Under the pieces are notes generated by a model. The model was not told the DNA's origin. It made no database searches and was given only the letters and a program-made list of their open reading frames with translations. Of a stretch of 10,060 nt of DNA, positions 1 to 6,158 are shown piece by piece. The translations under genes and the position numbers were made by a program. How positions within the stretch are numbered: the first letter of the stretch is position 1; every line of letters begins with the position of its first letter. Source of the DNA: an uncultured Prevotella sp. (lineage in GTDB: Bacteria; Bacteroidota; Bacteroidia; Bacteroidales; Bacteroidaceae); the NCBI GenBank assembly GCA_900553595.1, contig USEC01000051.1, positions 1 through 10,060 on the forward strand, read 5' to 3'.

Positions 1-56
1 CCGTTATCTTCCTTTAACTTCCGGCGAAGCCTAACTTCCGATAACTTCCGTTTTGC
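1..56. repeat. Partial copy (right half) of the inverted-repeat element seen at 1501-1662
   Basis: Bases 1-55 match 1604-1658 at 54 of 55 positions; the only difference is A at 34 against G at 1637. The copy contains TAACTTCCG-type units and ends in CCGTTTTG, like the right arm of the complete element. Its left half would lie outside the window. With the copy at 1501-1662, it places the cysteine desulfidase-like gene between two copies of the same repeat. Function unknown. Confidence 0.85.
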
Positions 57-61
57 TCCCT

Positions 62-98
62 CCTTTTTACTTTTTTACTTTTCTACTTTTTTACCCTT
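62..98. repeat. Short T-rich tandem repeat (TTTTTACTT-like units)
   Basis: Four or so imperfect 8-10 bp units of the form TTTTTACTT lie just past the stop codon of the cysteine desulfidase-like gene. The same motif, in opposite orientation (AAAAAGTAAA), occurs at 9472-9511. No hairpin precedes it, so it is not a canonical intrinsic terminator, although read on the minus strand it is an A-rich tract directly downstream of the gene. Confidence 0.6.
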
Positions 99-1379
99 AT
101 TCGTCATTATCTTCAGCACCATTTCGTCAGTGCGGCACATAGCCTCTGCGCCGATGCTGGTGAGGTTTCGGATGGAGCAATCGACGTCGTTGTCGATGAT
201 TCCTTCTGCCTGCGACACGCATTTGCCTTCCATCGAGAGCAGTGCGGAGAGCAGAGCGGTAGATACTCCCGACGAGATTTTGAGTGCGCAGCTGGGTTTT
301 GCGCCGTCGCATATCATTCCGGTGAGGTTGGCAATCATGTTCTTCACGGAGTAGCAGATGCGTGTGTAGTCGCCTCCCATGAGGTAGGTGATGCCGCAGC
401 TCGACCCTATTGACGCCACGACGCAGCCGCAGAGTGCCGAAAGCTTGCCGAGGCTCTGCTTGATGTAGATGGCGGTGAGGTGGCTTATGATGAGTGCCCG
501 GATGAGTTCTTCCTCGGTATTCTCGTTTTCTTCGGCGTAGATGGCCACGGGATTGGTGGCGCAGATGCCCTGGTTGCCCGATCCTGAGTTGCTCATTACG
601 GGTATCATGGCTCCTCCCATGCGTGCGTCGCATGCCGAAGCGGTGGCTGAAAGGATGTGTGAGAAGATGCTGTTGCCGAAGATTCCGTGGCTGAGCGGGC
701 GGTCGATGGTCTTGCCGAGGCAGTGGCCGTAGTTGCCTTTCTTGGAGAGTTGTGCTGCACGGATGTTGTAGTCGCGTGTGTCGAGGATGAAGCGCAGTTC
801 GTCTGCCGGCGATGTCGTGGCGAATTCGTACACCATGTGCAGGTCGAGTGTTATGTCTTCCTGCTCGCTTGTGCCTCCTGCCGTGGGTGTCTGCCTGTCG
901 AGCAGTGTCTCGCCGTCGTGCTCGATGAGTACGAAGTTGGTGTGCGATGTGGCTATTATGGCGCGTGCCTGGTGTCCGTCGGCTTCGCAGATTACTTCCA
1001 CATAGAGTTTTTCGGTGATTCCTTCCTTGAGTTTTATGTCTATGCGGTTGTCGGCGATGAATGCCTTTCCTTCTTCGAGGGAGTCGGGTGTGAGGTCCTT
1101 TATCACTTCCAGTCCGTACTCGGAGCGTCCTACCAGTGCTCCCATGGCGATGGCTATGGGCAGTCCTATCATTCCTGTGCCGGGTATTCCTACGCCCATG
1201 GCGTTCTTGAGGATGTTTGCCGAGAGCAGTGCTGTGATGTGTTGCGGCTTGCAGCCGAGTGTCTCTGTGGCGCGTGCGGTGCATAGTGCTACTGCCATTG
1301 GCTCTGTGCAGCCTACGGCGGGCACCACTTCGCGGTGGATGAGGTCGATGATTTGTTTGCGGGTTTGTTGGTCGAGCAT
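75..1379 (-). CDS. L-cysteine desulfidase / serine dehydratase alpha-chain family protein (UPF0597, CyuA-like)
   Basis: This is a 434-residue cytoplasmic protein of the SDH-alpha family (PF03313), whose characterised members break L-cysteine into pyruvate, ammonia and sulfide using an oxygen-sensitive [4Fe-4S] cluster. Family features visible here are VGCTEP at residues 22-27 (Cys24), GTGMIGLPIAIAMGALVG at 67-84, NSGSGNQGICATNP at 264-277, a Cys-rich segment at 317-328 (C317, C319, C328) and CDGAKPSCALK at 357-367. In the characterised archaeal enzyme three conserved cysteines are the proposed cluster ligands; Cys24 plus C-terminal cysteines such as C317/C319 and C357 are plausible equivalents, but I could not align them. 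The length is normal for the family and no truncation is seen. The start at 1379 gives the expected N-terminus directly before the TEP motif. No TTTG/TAnnTTTG promoter was found upstream. Substrate could be cysteine, serine or a related amino acid. Confidence 0.88.
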   Translation of the reverse strand: MLDQQTRKQIIDLIHREVVPAVGCTEPMAVALCTARATETLGCKPQHITALLSANILKNAMGVGIPGTGMIGLPIAIAMGALVGRSEYGLEVIKDLTPDSLEEGKAFIADNRIDIKLKEGITEKLYVEVICEADGHQARAIIATSHTNFVLIEHDGETLLDRQTPTAGGTSEQEDITLDLHMVYEFATTSPADELRFILDTRDYNIRAAQLSKKGNYGHCLGKTIDRPLSHGIFGNSIFSHILSATASACDARMGGAMIPVMSNSGSGNQGICATNPVAIYAEENENTEEELIRALIISHLTAIYIKQSLGKLSALCGCVVASIGSSCGITYLMGGDYTRICYSVKNMIANLTGMICDGAKPSCALKISSGVSTALLSALLSMEGKCVSQAEGIIDNDVDCSIRNLTSIGAEAMCRTDEMVLKIMTNKGKKVEK

Positions 1380-1500
1380 GATGTGATAGGTGTTTGTTCT
1401 AAGGGGATGATGTTATGTGTGGAGGCTTCGTCGTGCCTCCTTGTGCCTTTTTCGGCCTTTTGCTGTGTGTGGCTTCTGTTGTTATGCTGCCGAAGAAGGA
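1380..1500. other. Upstream region of the cysteine desulfidase-like gene, with a small hairpin
   Basis: This gap has no gene. A 6-bp perfect stem (GGAGGC 1421-1426, GCCTCC 1435-1440, 8-nt loop) would fall 41-61 nt upstream of the start codon in the minus-strand leader. I found no recognisable Bacteroidetes promoter here; the promoter may lie inside or beyond the inverted-repeat element next door. The hairpin could be incidental. Confidence 0.35.
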
Positions 1501-1662
1501 GTGTCAAAACGGGAGTTAGTCGAAGTTATCGGGAGTTAATCCGCCTGCGGCGGATGGGAGATAACGGACATTACCATTTGTTTTCAATGGGTTCTGCTAT
1601 TGTCCGTTATCTTCCTTTAACTTCCGGCGAAGCCTAGCTTCCGATAACTTCCGTTTTGACAC
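1501..1662. repeat. 162-bp MITE-like element with 12-bp terminal inverted repeats
   Basis: GTGTCAAAACGG at 1501-1512 is the exact reverse complement of CCGTTTTGACAC at 1651-1662. A second perfect inverted pair lies inside: GATAACGGACA at 1560-1570 with TGTCCGTTATC at 1601-1611. Inside that is CCATT/AATGG (1574-1578, 1586-1590). The left arm carries its own hairpin, ATCCGCC/GGCGGAT, around 1539-1555. The arms contain repeated GAAGTTA/GGAGTTA units. The whole could fold into a long nested hairpin. There is no coding capacity. It lies between the dsbD stop codon and the desulfidase start, and its right end overlaps the putative dsbD terminator. No target-site duplication was obvious. Confidence 0.75.
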
Positions 1663-1682
1663 ACCGCCTTCGGTGGCGTGTT
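1658..1682 (-). terminator. Putative terminator hairpin at the end of dsbD
   Basis: CACACCGCC (1660-1668) pairs with GGTGGCGTG (1672-1680) with one mismatch and one G-T pair around a 3-base loop, and the stem runs up to the dsbD stop codon. On the minus strand the sequence after it is CAAAACGG, so the U-tract is poor. It may be a weak terminator or part of the adjacent repeat end. Confidence 0.4.
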
Positions 1683-3702
1683 ATTTGAAGTTGTCGAGTC
1701 CCTTTTGGAGGAATTCAACGTATTCGTTGATGTCTTCGTCGTATGAACGGCTGCCTGTGAGCGGCTTGCCGTTGTCGTCCACGAGCACATAGAATGGCTG
1801 TGTGTTGCTGCCGAACTTGTAGCGTTGCAGGTAGCTCCACTTGTCGCCGACGGTGCGCAGCGTGCGTTTTGTGCCGTCGTTTTCGGTCACTTCCATCTGT
1901 TGCGGCAGCGGGGTCTTGTCATCCACGTAGAGGGAGATGAGCACATACTTGTTGTTGAGTATGTCTGCCACCTTGGCGTCGGTCCATACTGCTGCCTCCA
2001 TCTTGCGGCAGTTCACGCAGCCGAAGCCGGTGAAGTCGATCATTACGGGCTTGCCTTCGAGTCGTGCGGCTGCCATTCCGGCTTCAAAGTCCTTGAAGCG
2101 CGGGTGTACTTCGTTCTTGTAGAGGTTGAAGTCCTGTGTGTTCATGGGCGGTGCGAAGGCTGACACGGCCTTGAGCGGTGCGCCCCAGAGTCCCGGAATC
2201 ATGTAGAAGGCGAATGCCAGCGATGCGAGTGCGAGGAAGAACTGCGGCACGTTGGTGCGTCGTCCTTCGTCGTCGTGCGGGAAATTGAACATTCCGAGCA
2301 GGTAGAGTCCGAGCAGCGAGAAGATGGCAATCCAGAGTGCGAGGAATGTCTCGCGGTCGAGTATGTGCCATCCGTAGGCGAGGTCGGCCACGGAGAGGAA
2401 CTTCAGCGCGAATGCAAGCTCGATGAATCCGAGCACTACCTTTATCACGTTCATCCATCCGCCCGACTTCGGTGCCGACTTGAGCAGTGTGGGGAACATG
2501 GCGAAGAGTGCGAAGGGCACTGCCAGGGCGAGTGCGAATCCGAACATTCCCACCGTGGGTGCGATGATGTTGCCTTCAGTGCTTACTGCCACGAGGAGGA
2601 ATCCGATGATGGGACCGGTGCATGAGAACGACACGAGCGACAGCGTGAACGCCATGAGGAAGATGCTGAGCATGCCGCTTGTCGATTCCGACTTGCGGTC
2701 GATTCTGTTGCTCCACGATGAGGGGAGTGTTATCTCGAACGCTCCGAAGAACGATGCCGCGAACACTACGAGCAGCAGGCTGAAGAAGATGTTGAACACG
2801 GCGTTGGTGGAGAGGGCGTTGAGTGCGCTTGCGCCGAAGAGCAGCGAGACGATGAGTCCCAGTGCCACATAGATGACGACGATGCTTATGCCGTAGGTCG
2901 TGGCTTCACGGATGGCCTTGCGGCGGTCCTTGTTGCGCTTGAGGAAGAAGCTCACCGTCATGGGGATGATGGGCCATACGCACGGTGTGAAGAGTGCGAG
3001 GAAGCCTCCGACGATGCCGGCGAGGAAGATGTAGAGCAGTGAGTTGCTCACGGGTGTGTCGTATTTCTCAAGTTCCTTGATTACGGGTGTCCACAGGGCG
3101 TCGCTCTCCTGCTTGCTGAGGGTGGCAGGAGCTTCGGCAGCTGCTGTGTCGGCTGCGGCGGAGTCGGGCGTGAGAGCCGTCTCTGCGGCGGCTGTCTCGG
3201 CAGCCTTTTCCTCTGCCATTTCTTCTGCGGCAGCCTTCTGGTCGATGGCTGGCGCGGTGCCGCTCTTGCTGAAGTTCACCTGTGTGGGCGGCATACACAT
3301 CTGGTCGTTGCATGCGCCGAACTCGAGGTAGCACTTTATGGAGTACTTGGGTTTGGTGAACTTCACCTTCTGCACGAACTTTACGGAGTGCTCGAAGTAG
3401 CGCAGCTTCATTTCGAACATGGGGTCCATCTGCGAGATTTCGCGACCCTTGGGTGTGAGTTTGCCCACGAGTTCCACGCCGTCTTTCTTGTCGACATGGA
3501 ATGTAGCCTGGATGGGTCCGTCTTCACCGAGGTCGGTGGAATAGACATGCCATCCGTCAGCAATCTTTCCGCTGAACACGATTTCGCCGTCGGCGGTGCC
3601 GTTGGTCTTCAGCTGTGCGGAGAATTTCACAGGGTCTGCCATCTGGGCTTGGCACATAATCGCCATGAGGAGCAACATGGCAATTGTCATCGCTTTTTTC
3701 AT
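1681..3702 (-). CDS. dsbD: Thiol:disulfide interchange protein DsbD (inner-membrane reductant transporter)
   Basis: This 673-residue protein carries electrons from cytoplasmic thioredoxin across the inner membrane to periplasmic proteins. It has the three classical DsbD parts. Residues 1-20 are a Sec signal peptide. An N-terminal periplasmic domain follows, with cysteines at 124, 131 and 136 (CNDQMC). An Ala/Glu/Thr-rich linker covers about 157-195. The membrane domain at about 220-515 has the paired cysteines C241 (TPCVWPIIP) and C361 (SFSCTGPIIG), equivalent to the E. coli transmembrane pair. The C-terminal thioredoxin-like domain has CVNC at 562-565. All three redox pairs are present, so it should be active. 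I chose ATG 3702 (MKKAMTIAM) over the longer frame beginning at 3801 because it starts a proper signal peptide and a good promoter lies between the two. No Shine-Dalgarno site is visible, as is common in this phylum. In this phylum such proteins can also serve cytochrome c maturation. Confidence 0.93.
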   Translation of the reverse strand: MKKAMTIAMLLLMAIMCQAQMADPVKFSAQLKTNGTADGEIVFSGKIADGWHVYSTDLGEDGPIQATFHVDKKDGVELVGKLTPKGREISQMDPMFEMKLRYFEHSVKFVQKVKFTKPKYSIKCYLEFGACNDQMCMPPTQVNFSKSGTAPAIDQKAAAEEMAEEKAAETAAAETALTPDSAAADTAAAEAPATLSKQESDALWTPVIKELEKYDTPVSNSLLYIFLAGIVGGFLALFTPCVWPIIPMTVSFFLKRNKDRRKAIREATTYGISIVVIYVALGLIVSLLFGASALNALSTNAVFNIFFSLLLVVFAASFFGAFEITLPSSWSNRIDRKSESTSGMLSIFLMAFTLSLVSFSCTGPIIGFLLVAVSTEGNIIAPTVGMFGFALALAVPFALFAMFPTLLKSAPKSGGWMNVIKVVLGFIELAFALKFLSVADLAYGWHILDRETFLALWIAIFSLLGLYLLGMFNFPHDDEGRRTNVPQFFLALASLAFAFYMIPGLWGAPLKAVSAFAPPMNTQDFNLYKNEVHPRFKDFEAGMAAARLEGKPVMIDFTGFGCVNCRKMEAAVWTDAKVADILNNKYVLISLYVDDKTPLPQQMEVTENDGTKRTLRTVGDKWSYLQRYKFGSNTQPFYVLVDDNGKPLTGSRSYDEDINEYVEFLQKGLDNFK

Positions 3703-3736
3703 AATGTGTAATGCTTGTGTGAATATAATTAGGTTA

Positions 3737-3767
3737 CAAAGGTACTTTAAAATAAAATAACCACAAA
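3737..3767 (-). promoter_or_regulatory. Bacteroidetes-type promoter for dsbD
   Basis: Read on the minus strand, TTTG (3764-3767) is followed by exactly 19 bp and then TACCTTTG (3737-3744), a full match to the Bacteroides sigma-ABfr consensus TTTG-N19-TAnnTTTG. The expected transcript start is near 3730, giving a leader of about 28 nt to ATG 3702. It supports that start and argues against the upstream ATG at 3801. Confidence 0.82.
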
Positions 3768-3926
3768 AAATATGGGAAGAAAAGACTTTCTTTCCTTGCA
3801 TTAAATTGTAAAAGAAGGGGTGACAGGTGGTGTGACGGTTGAAAATAATGGGTTTGTGTATCGCTTTTTACAGACAAATCGCTAACTTTGCCTTGCACTC
3901 TGCGCAGAATGCGGAGGAGAAACGCG

Positions 3927-3965
3927 AAGACGCCCGACTCCATTTATTGTGGAGTCGGGCGTCTT
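3927..3965 (-). terminator. Hairpin terminator downstream of tRNA-Arg
   Basis: A perfect 16-bp stem (3927-3942 with 3950-3965) encloses the 7-base loop TTTATTG. It begins three bases past the discriminator base of the tRNA. On the minus strand it is followed by CGCGTTTCTCC, a modest U-rich run. Termination of the tRNA transcript is the simplest reading. The stem is symmetrical, so it could also act on a plus-strand transcript. Confidence 0.65.
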
Positions 3966-3968
3966 TCG

Positions 3969-4040
3969 TAGTCCTGTTGGGAATCGAACCCAAATCTACG
4001 CTTTAGGAGAGCGTTGTTCTATCCATTGAACTACAAGACC
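3969..4040 (-). tRNA. tRNA-Arg (anticodon CCT, reads AGG)
   Basis: The minus strand folds as a full cloverleaf of 72 nt. The acceptor is GGTCTTG/CAGGACT with G-T pairs, the D-arm is GTTC/GAAC, and the anticodon stem is ACGCT/AGCGT with loop CTCCTAA. The variable loop is AGAT, and the T-arm is TTGGG/CCCAA with loop TTCGATT. The discriminator is A at 3969. Anticodon CCT is complementary to 4005-4007. The 3' CCA is not encoded and must be added by the CCA enzyme. It is a single tRNA, with no further tRNA in the window. Confidence 0.95.
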
Positions 4041-4127
4041 TTGCGGAATTCTTCCCGTGCCTCCGCCGTCGCCTCCGCCGTGCTGCAAGGGCGGCATCGT
4101 GGTGCGGACAGGCACGTTAAGCGTGTG

Positions 4128-4159
4128 CAAACTTACGCATTTTTTTCGGAATATAGAAA
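4128..4159 (-). promoter_or_regulatory. Probable promoter of tRNA-Arg
   Basis: On the minus strand TAAGTTTG (4128-4135) matches the TAnnTTTG box exactly. TTTC (4156-4159) lies 20 bp upstream as a 3-of-4 match to the TTTG box. Transcription would begin near 4121, leaving a 5' leader of about 80 nt to be removed by RNase P. Confidence 0.62.
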
Positions 4160-4236
4160 TAAAACGGATGGAAATAGCACCCTCCGCCGCATCGTGTCTG
4201 CACCGCCGCCCGTAGCACACGCATTGCCGCTTTTGC

Positions 4237-4317
4237 AAACAAGGCTTCTTTGCAATGAAAAGAAGCCTTGTTTACACTCAAAAGAAGCCTTGTTTGCAGT
4301 GCAAAGAAGCCTTGTTT
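4237..4317. repeat. Four-copy array of a near-palindromic 15-mer, 22-bp period (copy A)
   Basis: AAAGAAGCCTTGTTT occurs at 4259, 4281 and 4303, and its reverse complement AAACAAGGCTTCTTT at 4237, so all four start exactly 22 bp apart. The 7-bp gaps differ (GCAATGA, ACACTCA, GCAGTGC). The 15-mer is symmetrical except at the centre and positions 4/12. A second array of the same design lies at 9391-9471. The function is unknown; a protein-binding array or a mobile repeat are both possible. Confidence 0.9.
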
Positions 4318-4451
4318 GAAAAGCCGTCAGGATGCGGCTTGACGAGTGTCCGTTTTCTTCCATCCGCCAGAGTGGGATTCGCTCCCATCCGCTTCCGAAT
4401 GCTGAAGGGTAATGGCTTTAACTTCTCTAACCCATTGCCTTGGGTGTTGTT

Positions 4452-4470
4452 GTCGAGCGGGACGCTCGAC
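4452..4470. repeat. GTCGAGCG/CGCTCGAC hairpin repeat, copy 1
   Basis: A perfect 8-bp stem GTCGAGCG (4452-4459) and CGCTCGAC (4463-4470) has a GGA loop. The flanks are conserved too: the reverse complement of 4446-4500 resembles 9780-9835, including the phrase GAAGCCGTATGC and TTGCTAAT. Three further copies are at 9551, 9812 and 9887. This copy lies about 117 bp past the MATE stop codon and has no U-tract, so it is not a standard terminator. Confidence 0.88.
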
Positions 4471-4498
4471 CTCATATTATTAGCAAAGCATACGGCTT

Positions 4499-4575
4499 TA
4501 ACTTCTCTAACTTCTTTAACTTCTCTAACTTCTTCTCTAACTTCTTTAACTTCTTCTTTACCTTCTCCGACTTCT
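4499..4575. repeat. TAACTTCTY tandem array
   Basis: Units of 9 bp (TAACTTCTC, TAACTTCTT) and 12 bp (TAACTTCTTCTC) follow one another from 4499, becoming degenerate after 4558. The plus strand is pyrimidine-rich. A shorter related piece is at 4416-4433. The array ends about 11 bp before the MATE stop codon at 4587. The TAACTTC word is shared with the arrays at 9589-9733 and 9974-10060 and with the 1501-1662 element. Confidence 0.8.
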
Positions 4576-4586
4576 TTCCCCCGTTC

Positions 4587-6008
4587 CTATCCTTTGCTCC
4601 TTCCGCTTCGCCAGAACCTTAGTCGCACGAGGAAGATGAACCCTCTGAAACACAGTTCAATGCACATGGCGAGCCAGACGCCGCGCAGTCCCATCGTGGG
4701 GGCAAGCAGTGCGGCAAGCGTGATGCGCACTCCCCACATCGACGCGAGGTTCATCAGGCTCGGCACGAGTGTCTGCGCCGCACCTACGAACACGCCGTAG
4801 CTCACGATGGCGGCGGCGAACATGGGTTCGGCAAAGGCTTCTATGCGCAGAATCCCGGCTCCGAGGCTGCGCACTTCGCTCACCGGCGTCATCAAGCTCA
4901 TGGCAAACGGTGCGCCGGCATACATCACCACGCCCATAACAGCCATGACAGCCATGCCCAGAAGCACCGAGAGCCAGGCGAAACGCTTCATCAGTTCGTG
5001 GCGTGCCGCGCCCAGACTCTGTCCCACAAGGGTGGTGGCGGCGTCGGCGATGCCGTAGCCCGGCATGTAGCACAGGCTCTCGATGATGATGCCGAACGAG
5101 TTGGCGGCGATGGCGAAGGTGCCGAGCGGGGCGATGATGAGCGTCGTGGCGACATACGCCGAGCACATGATGCCCTGTTGCAGACCCATCGGCAGACTTA
5201 TGTGCAATGCCTTGCCGAGCACGCGTCGGGTGGGGCGGAAGCGGCCGGGACGGCGCCGCAGCGACAGTTCGCCGCGGCGGAAGCAGAGCAGGTACATCGT
5301 GATGGAGGCGGCGATGCACTCTGCCGACACCGTGCCGATGGCGGCTCCCTCGACGGAGAGGCCCGCTCCGGGCATGGTGAACGCCGTGCCGAGGATGCTG
5401 ACGGTGCGCGTGGGGAAGATGAGGAAGGAGTTGAACACCACGTCGAGCGACATCATCACCACGCTCATTATGCTTGGTATCACCATGTTGCCGCTGCTGC
5501 GGAGCATTCCCGAACCGAAGATGGAGAACTGGAATGCGGGTATTCCCATGGCGATGATGGCGAAGTAGGCCGACGCCGAGGCGTTGATGTCGGCGTTTCC
5601 GCCAAGCCATACGGGCAGGAAGGGGCTTACGGCGAGTGCCGTCAGGCTCAGAACCATGCTCACGGCGAGCACCGACACGATGCCTTGGCGCAGTGTGTCG
5701 CGTGCCTGGGGACCGTCGTTGGCACCCAACTGGTGGCTCACCTGCACATAGAATCCTGCCGCCGTGGCCGAACAGATACTGCCGAGGAGCCATACCGTGG
5801 TCTCCACGATGCCGATGGAAGCCGATGCTTCGGCACCCATGCTGCCCACCATCGACGCGTCGATGTACTGCATCATGGTGGTGGTGAGCTGCGCAAGGAT
5901 GGCGGGCGTGCTGAGTTGCAGCACGAGCCGAGCCTGCTGGCCGAGCGTCATGGGCTTCTTCTGCCGGATGAGTGAGAGCAGTTGGTCCTTGCTTTCGGTG
6001 TTGCTCAT
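4587..6008 (-). CDS. MATE-family multidrug/sodium antiporter-type efflux transporter
   Basis: This is a 473-residue polytopic inner-membrane protein of the MATE family, which exports cationic drugs, toxins or metabolites using a sodium or proton gradient. Twelve hydrophobic segments in two halves can be read along it. The first membrane segment ends in QYIDASMVGSMGAEA (about 47-61), the usual MATE signature region with Asp50. SHQLGANDGPQAR (91-103) matches the conserved loop after the second segment. The C-terminal half has the family's GAAQTLVPSLMN and GLRGVWLAM stretches near the end. ATG 6008 (MSNTESKDQ) was chosen: an upstream in-frame ATG at 6104 would put the terminator and a hairpin inside the coding region. 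ATG at residue 20 is another possible start. No promoter matching the phylum consensus was found, so expression could depend on a divergent promoter or on read-through from secDF. The substrate cannot be told from sequence. Confidence 0.9.
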   Translation of the reverse strand: MSNTESKDQLLSLIRQKKPMTLGQQARLVLQLSTPAILAQLTTTMMQYIDASMVGSMGAEASASIGIVETTVWLLGSICSATAAGFYVQVSHQLGANDGPQARDTLRQGIVSVLAVSMVLSLTALAVSPFLPVWLGGNADINASASAYFAIIAMGIPAFQFSIFGSGMLRSSGNMVIPSIMSVVMMSLDVVFNSFLIFPTRTVSILGTAFTMPGAGLSVEGAAIGTVSAECIAASITMYLLCFRRGELSLRRRPGRFRPTRRVLGKALHISLPMGLQQGIMCSAYVATTLIIAPLGTFAIAANSFGIIIESLCYMPGYGIADAATTLVGQSLGAARHELMKRFAWLSVLLGMAVMAVMGVVMYAGAPFAMSLMTPVSEVRSLGAGILRIEAFAEPMFAAAIVSYGVFVGAAQTLVPSLMNLASMWGVRITLAALLAPTMGLRGVWLAMCIELCFRGFIFLVRLRFWRSGRSKG

Positions 6009-6027
6009 TTGCGTTATGGTGTTTTGG

Positions 6028-6057
6028 CGCACCGCCGCGGGGATTCCGCGCGGTGCG
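6028..6057 (-). promoter_or_regulatory. GC-rich hairpin in the leader of the MATE gene
   Basis: CGCACCG (6028-6034) and CGCGG (6036-6040) pair with CCGCG (6046-6050) and CGGTGCG (6051-6057), with a single bulged base at 6035 and a GGATT loop. The 12-bp stem lies 20-49 nt upstream of ATG 6008. It is not followed by a U-tract, so it is a possible leader structure affecting translation or mRNA stability. The role is inferred. Confidence 0.5.
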
Positions 6058-6089
6058 TGTAGTGATGGGTAAAAGTAGTAAAACAAAAT

Positions 6090-6122
6090 GACCGCTTTCC
6101 CCATCGAGTGGGGAAAGCGGTC
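6090..6122 (-). terminator. Intrinsic terminator of secDF
   Basis: A perfect 14-bp stem (6090-6103 with 6109-6122) encloses the loop TCGAG, 36 bp past the secDF stop codon. On the minus strand it is followed by ATTTTGTTTTACTACTTTT, a U-rich tract. This is the clearest rho-independent terminator in the window and separates secDF from the MATE gene. Confidence 0.88.
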
Positions 6123-6158
6123 GGTGCAGTTATGCGTAATTATGAAGAAGTTTCACAA

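Larger units (their letters stand above)
4041..4586. other. Repeat-rich intergenic region between tRNA-Arg and the MATE gene
   Basis: No gene is supported here. In order it holds the tRNA leader and promoter (to about 4160), the 22-bp-period array (4237-4317), a GTCGAGCG hairpin repeat (4452-4470) and a TAACTTC tandem array (4499-4575). The open frames that cross it, including one of 181 codons on the plus strand from 4255, are translations of the repeats and run into the antisense of the MATE gene. The leader between 4041 and about 4090 includes a GGCGGAGGC-type tandem motif when read on the minus strand. Confidence 0.75.

Noticed and set aside
127..1284. A 385-codon minus-strand frame inside the desulfidase gene
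   Set aside because: It overlaps the recognised family protein in another frame and its Arg/His-rich composition indicates a shadow frame.
1421..1440. A riboswitch or attenuator upstream of the cysteine desulfidase-like gene
   Set aside because: Only a single 6-bp stem is visible, with no recognisable aptamer core, antiterminator or U-tract.
3734..3943. A 69-codon minus-strand frame between the tRNA and dsbD
   Set aside because: It begins inside the tRNA terminator stem and runs through the dsbD promoter.
4237..4317. CRISPR-like array
   Set aside because: The repeat is only 15 bp and the gaps only 7 bp, one copy is inverted, and no cas gene is present.
4255..4800. A 181-codon open frame on the plus strand
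   Set aside because: It begins in the 22-bp array, runs through the hairpin repeat and TAACTTC array, and ends antisense to the MATE gene; its protein is only translated repeats.
4998..5975. A 325-codon open frame on the plus strand inside the MATE gene
   Set aside because: It is fully antisense to a clear MATE coding sequence and has a His/Arg/Gly-rich composition typical of shadow frames in GC-rich genes.
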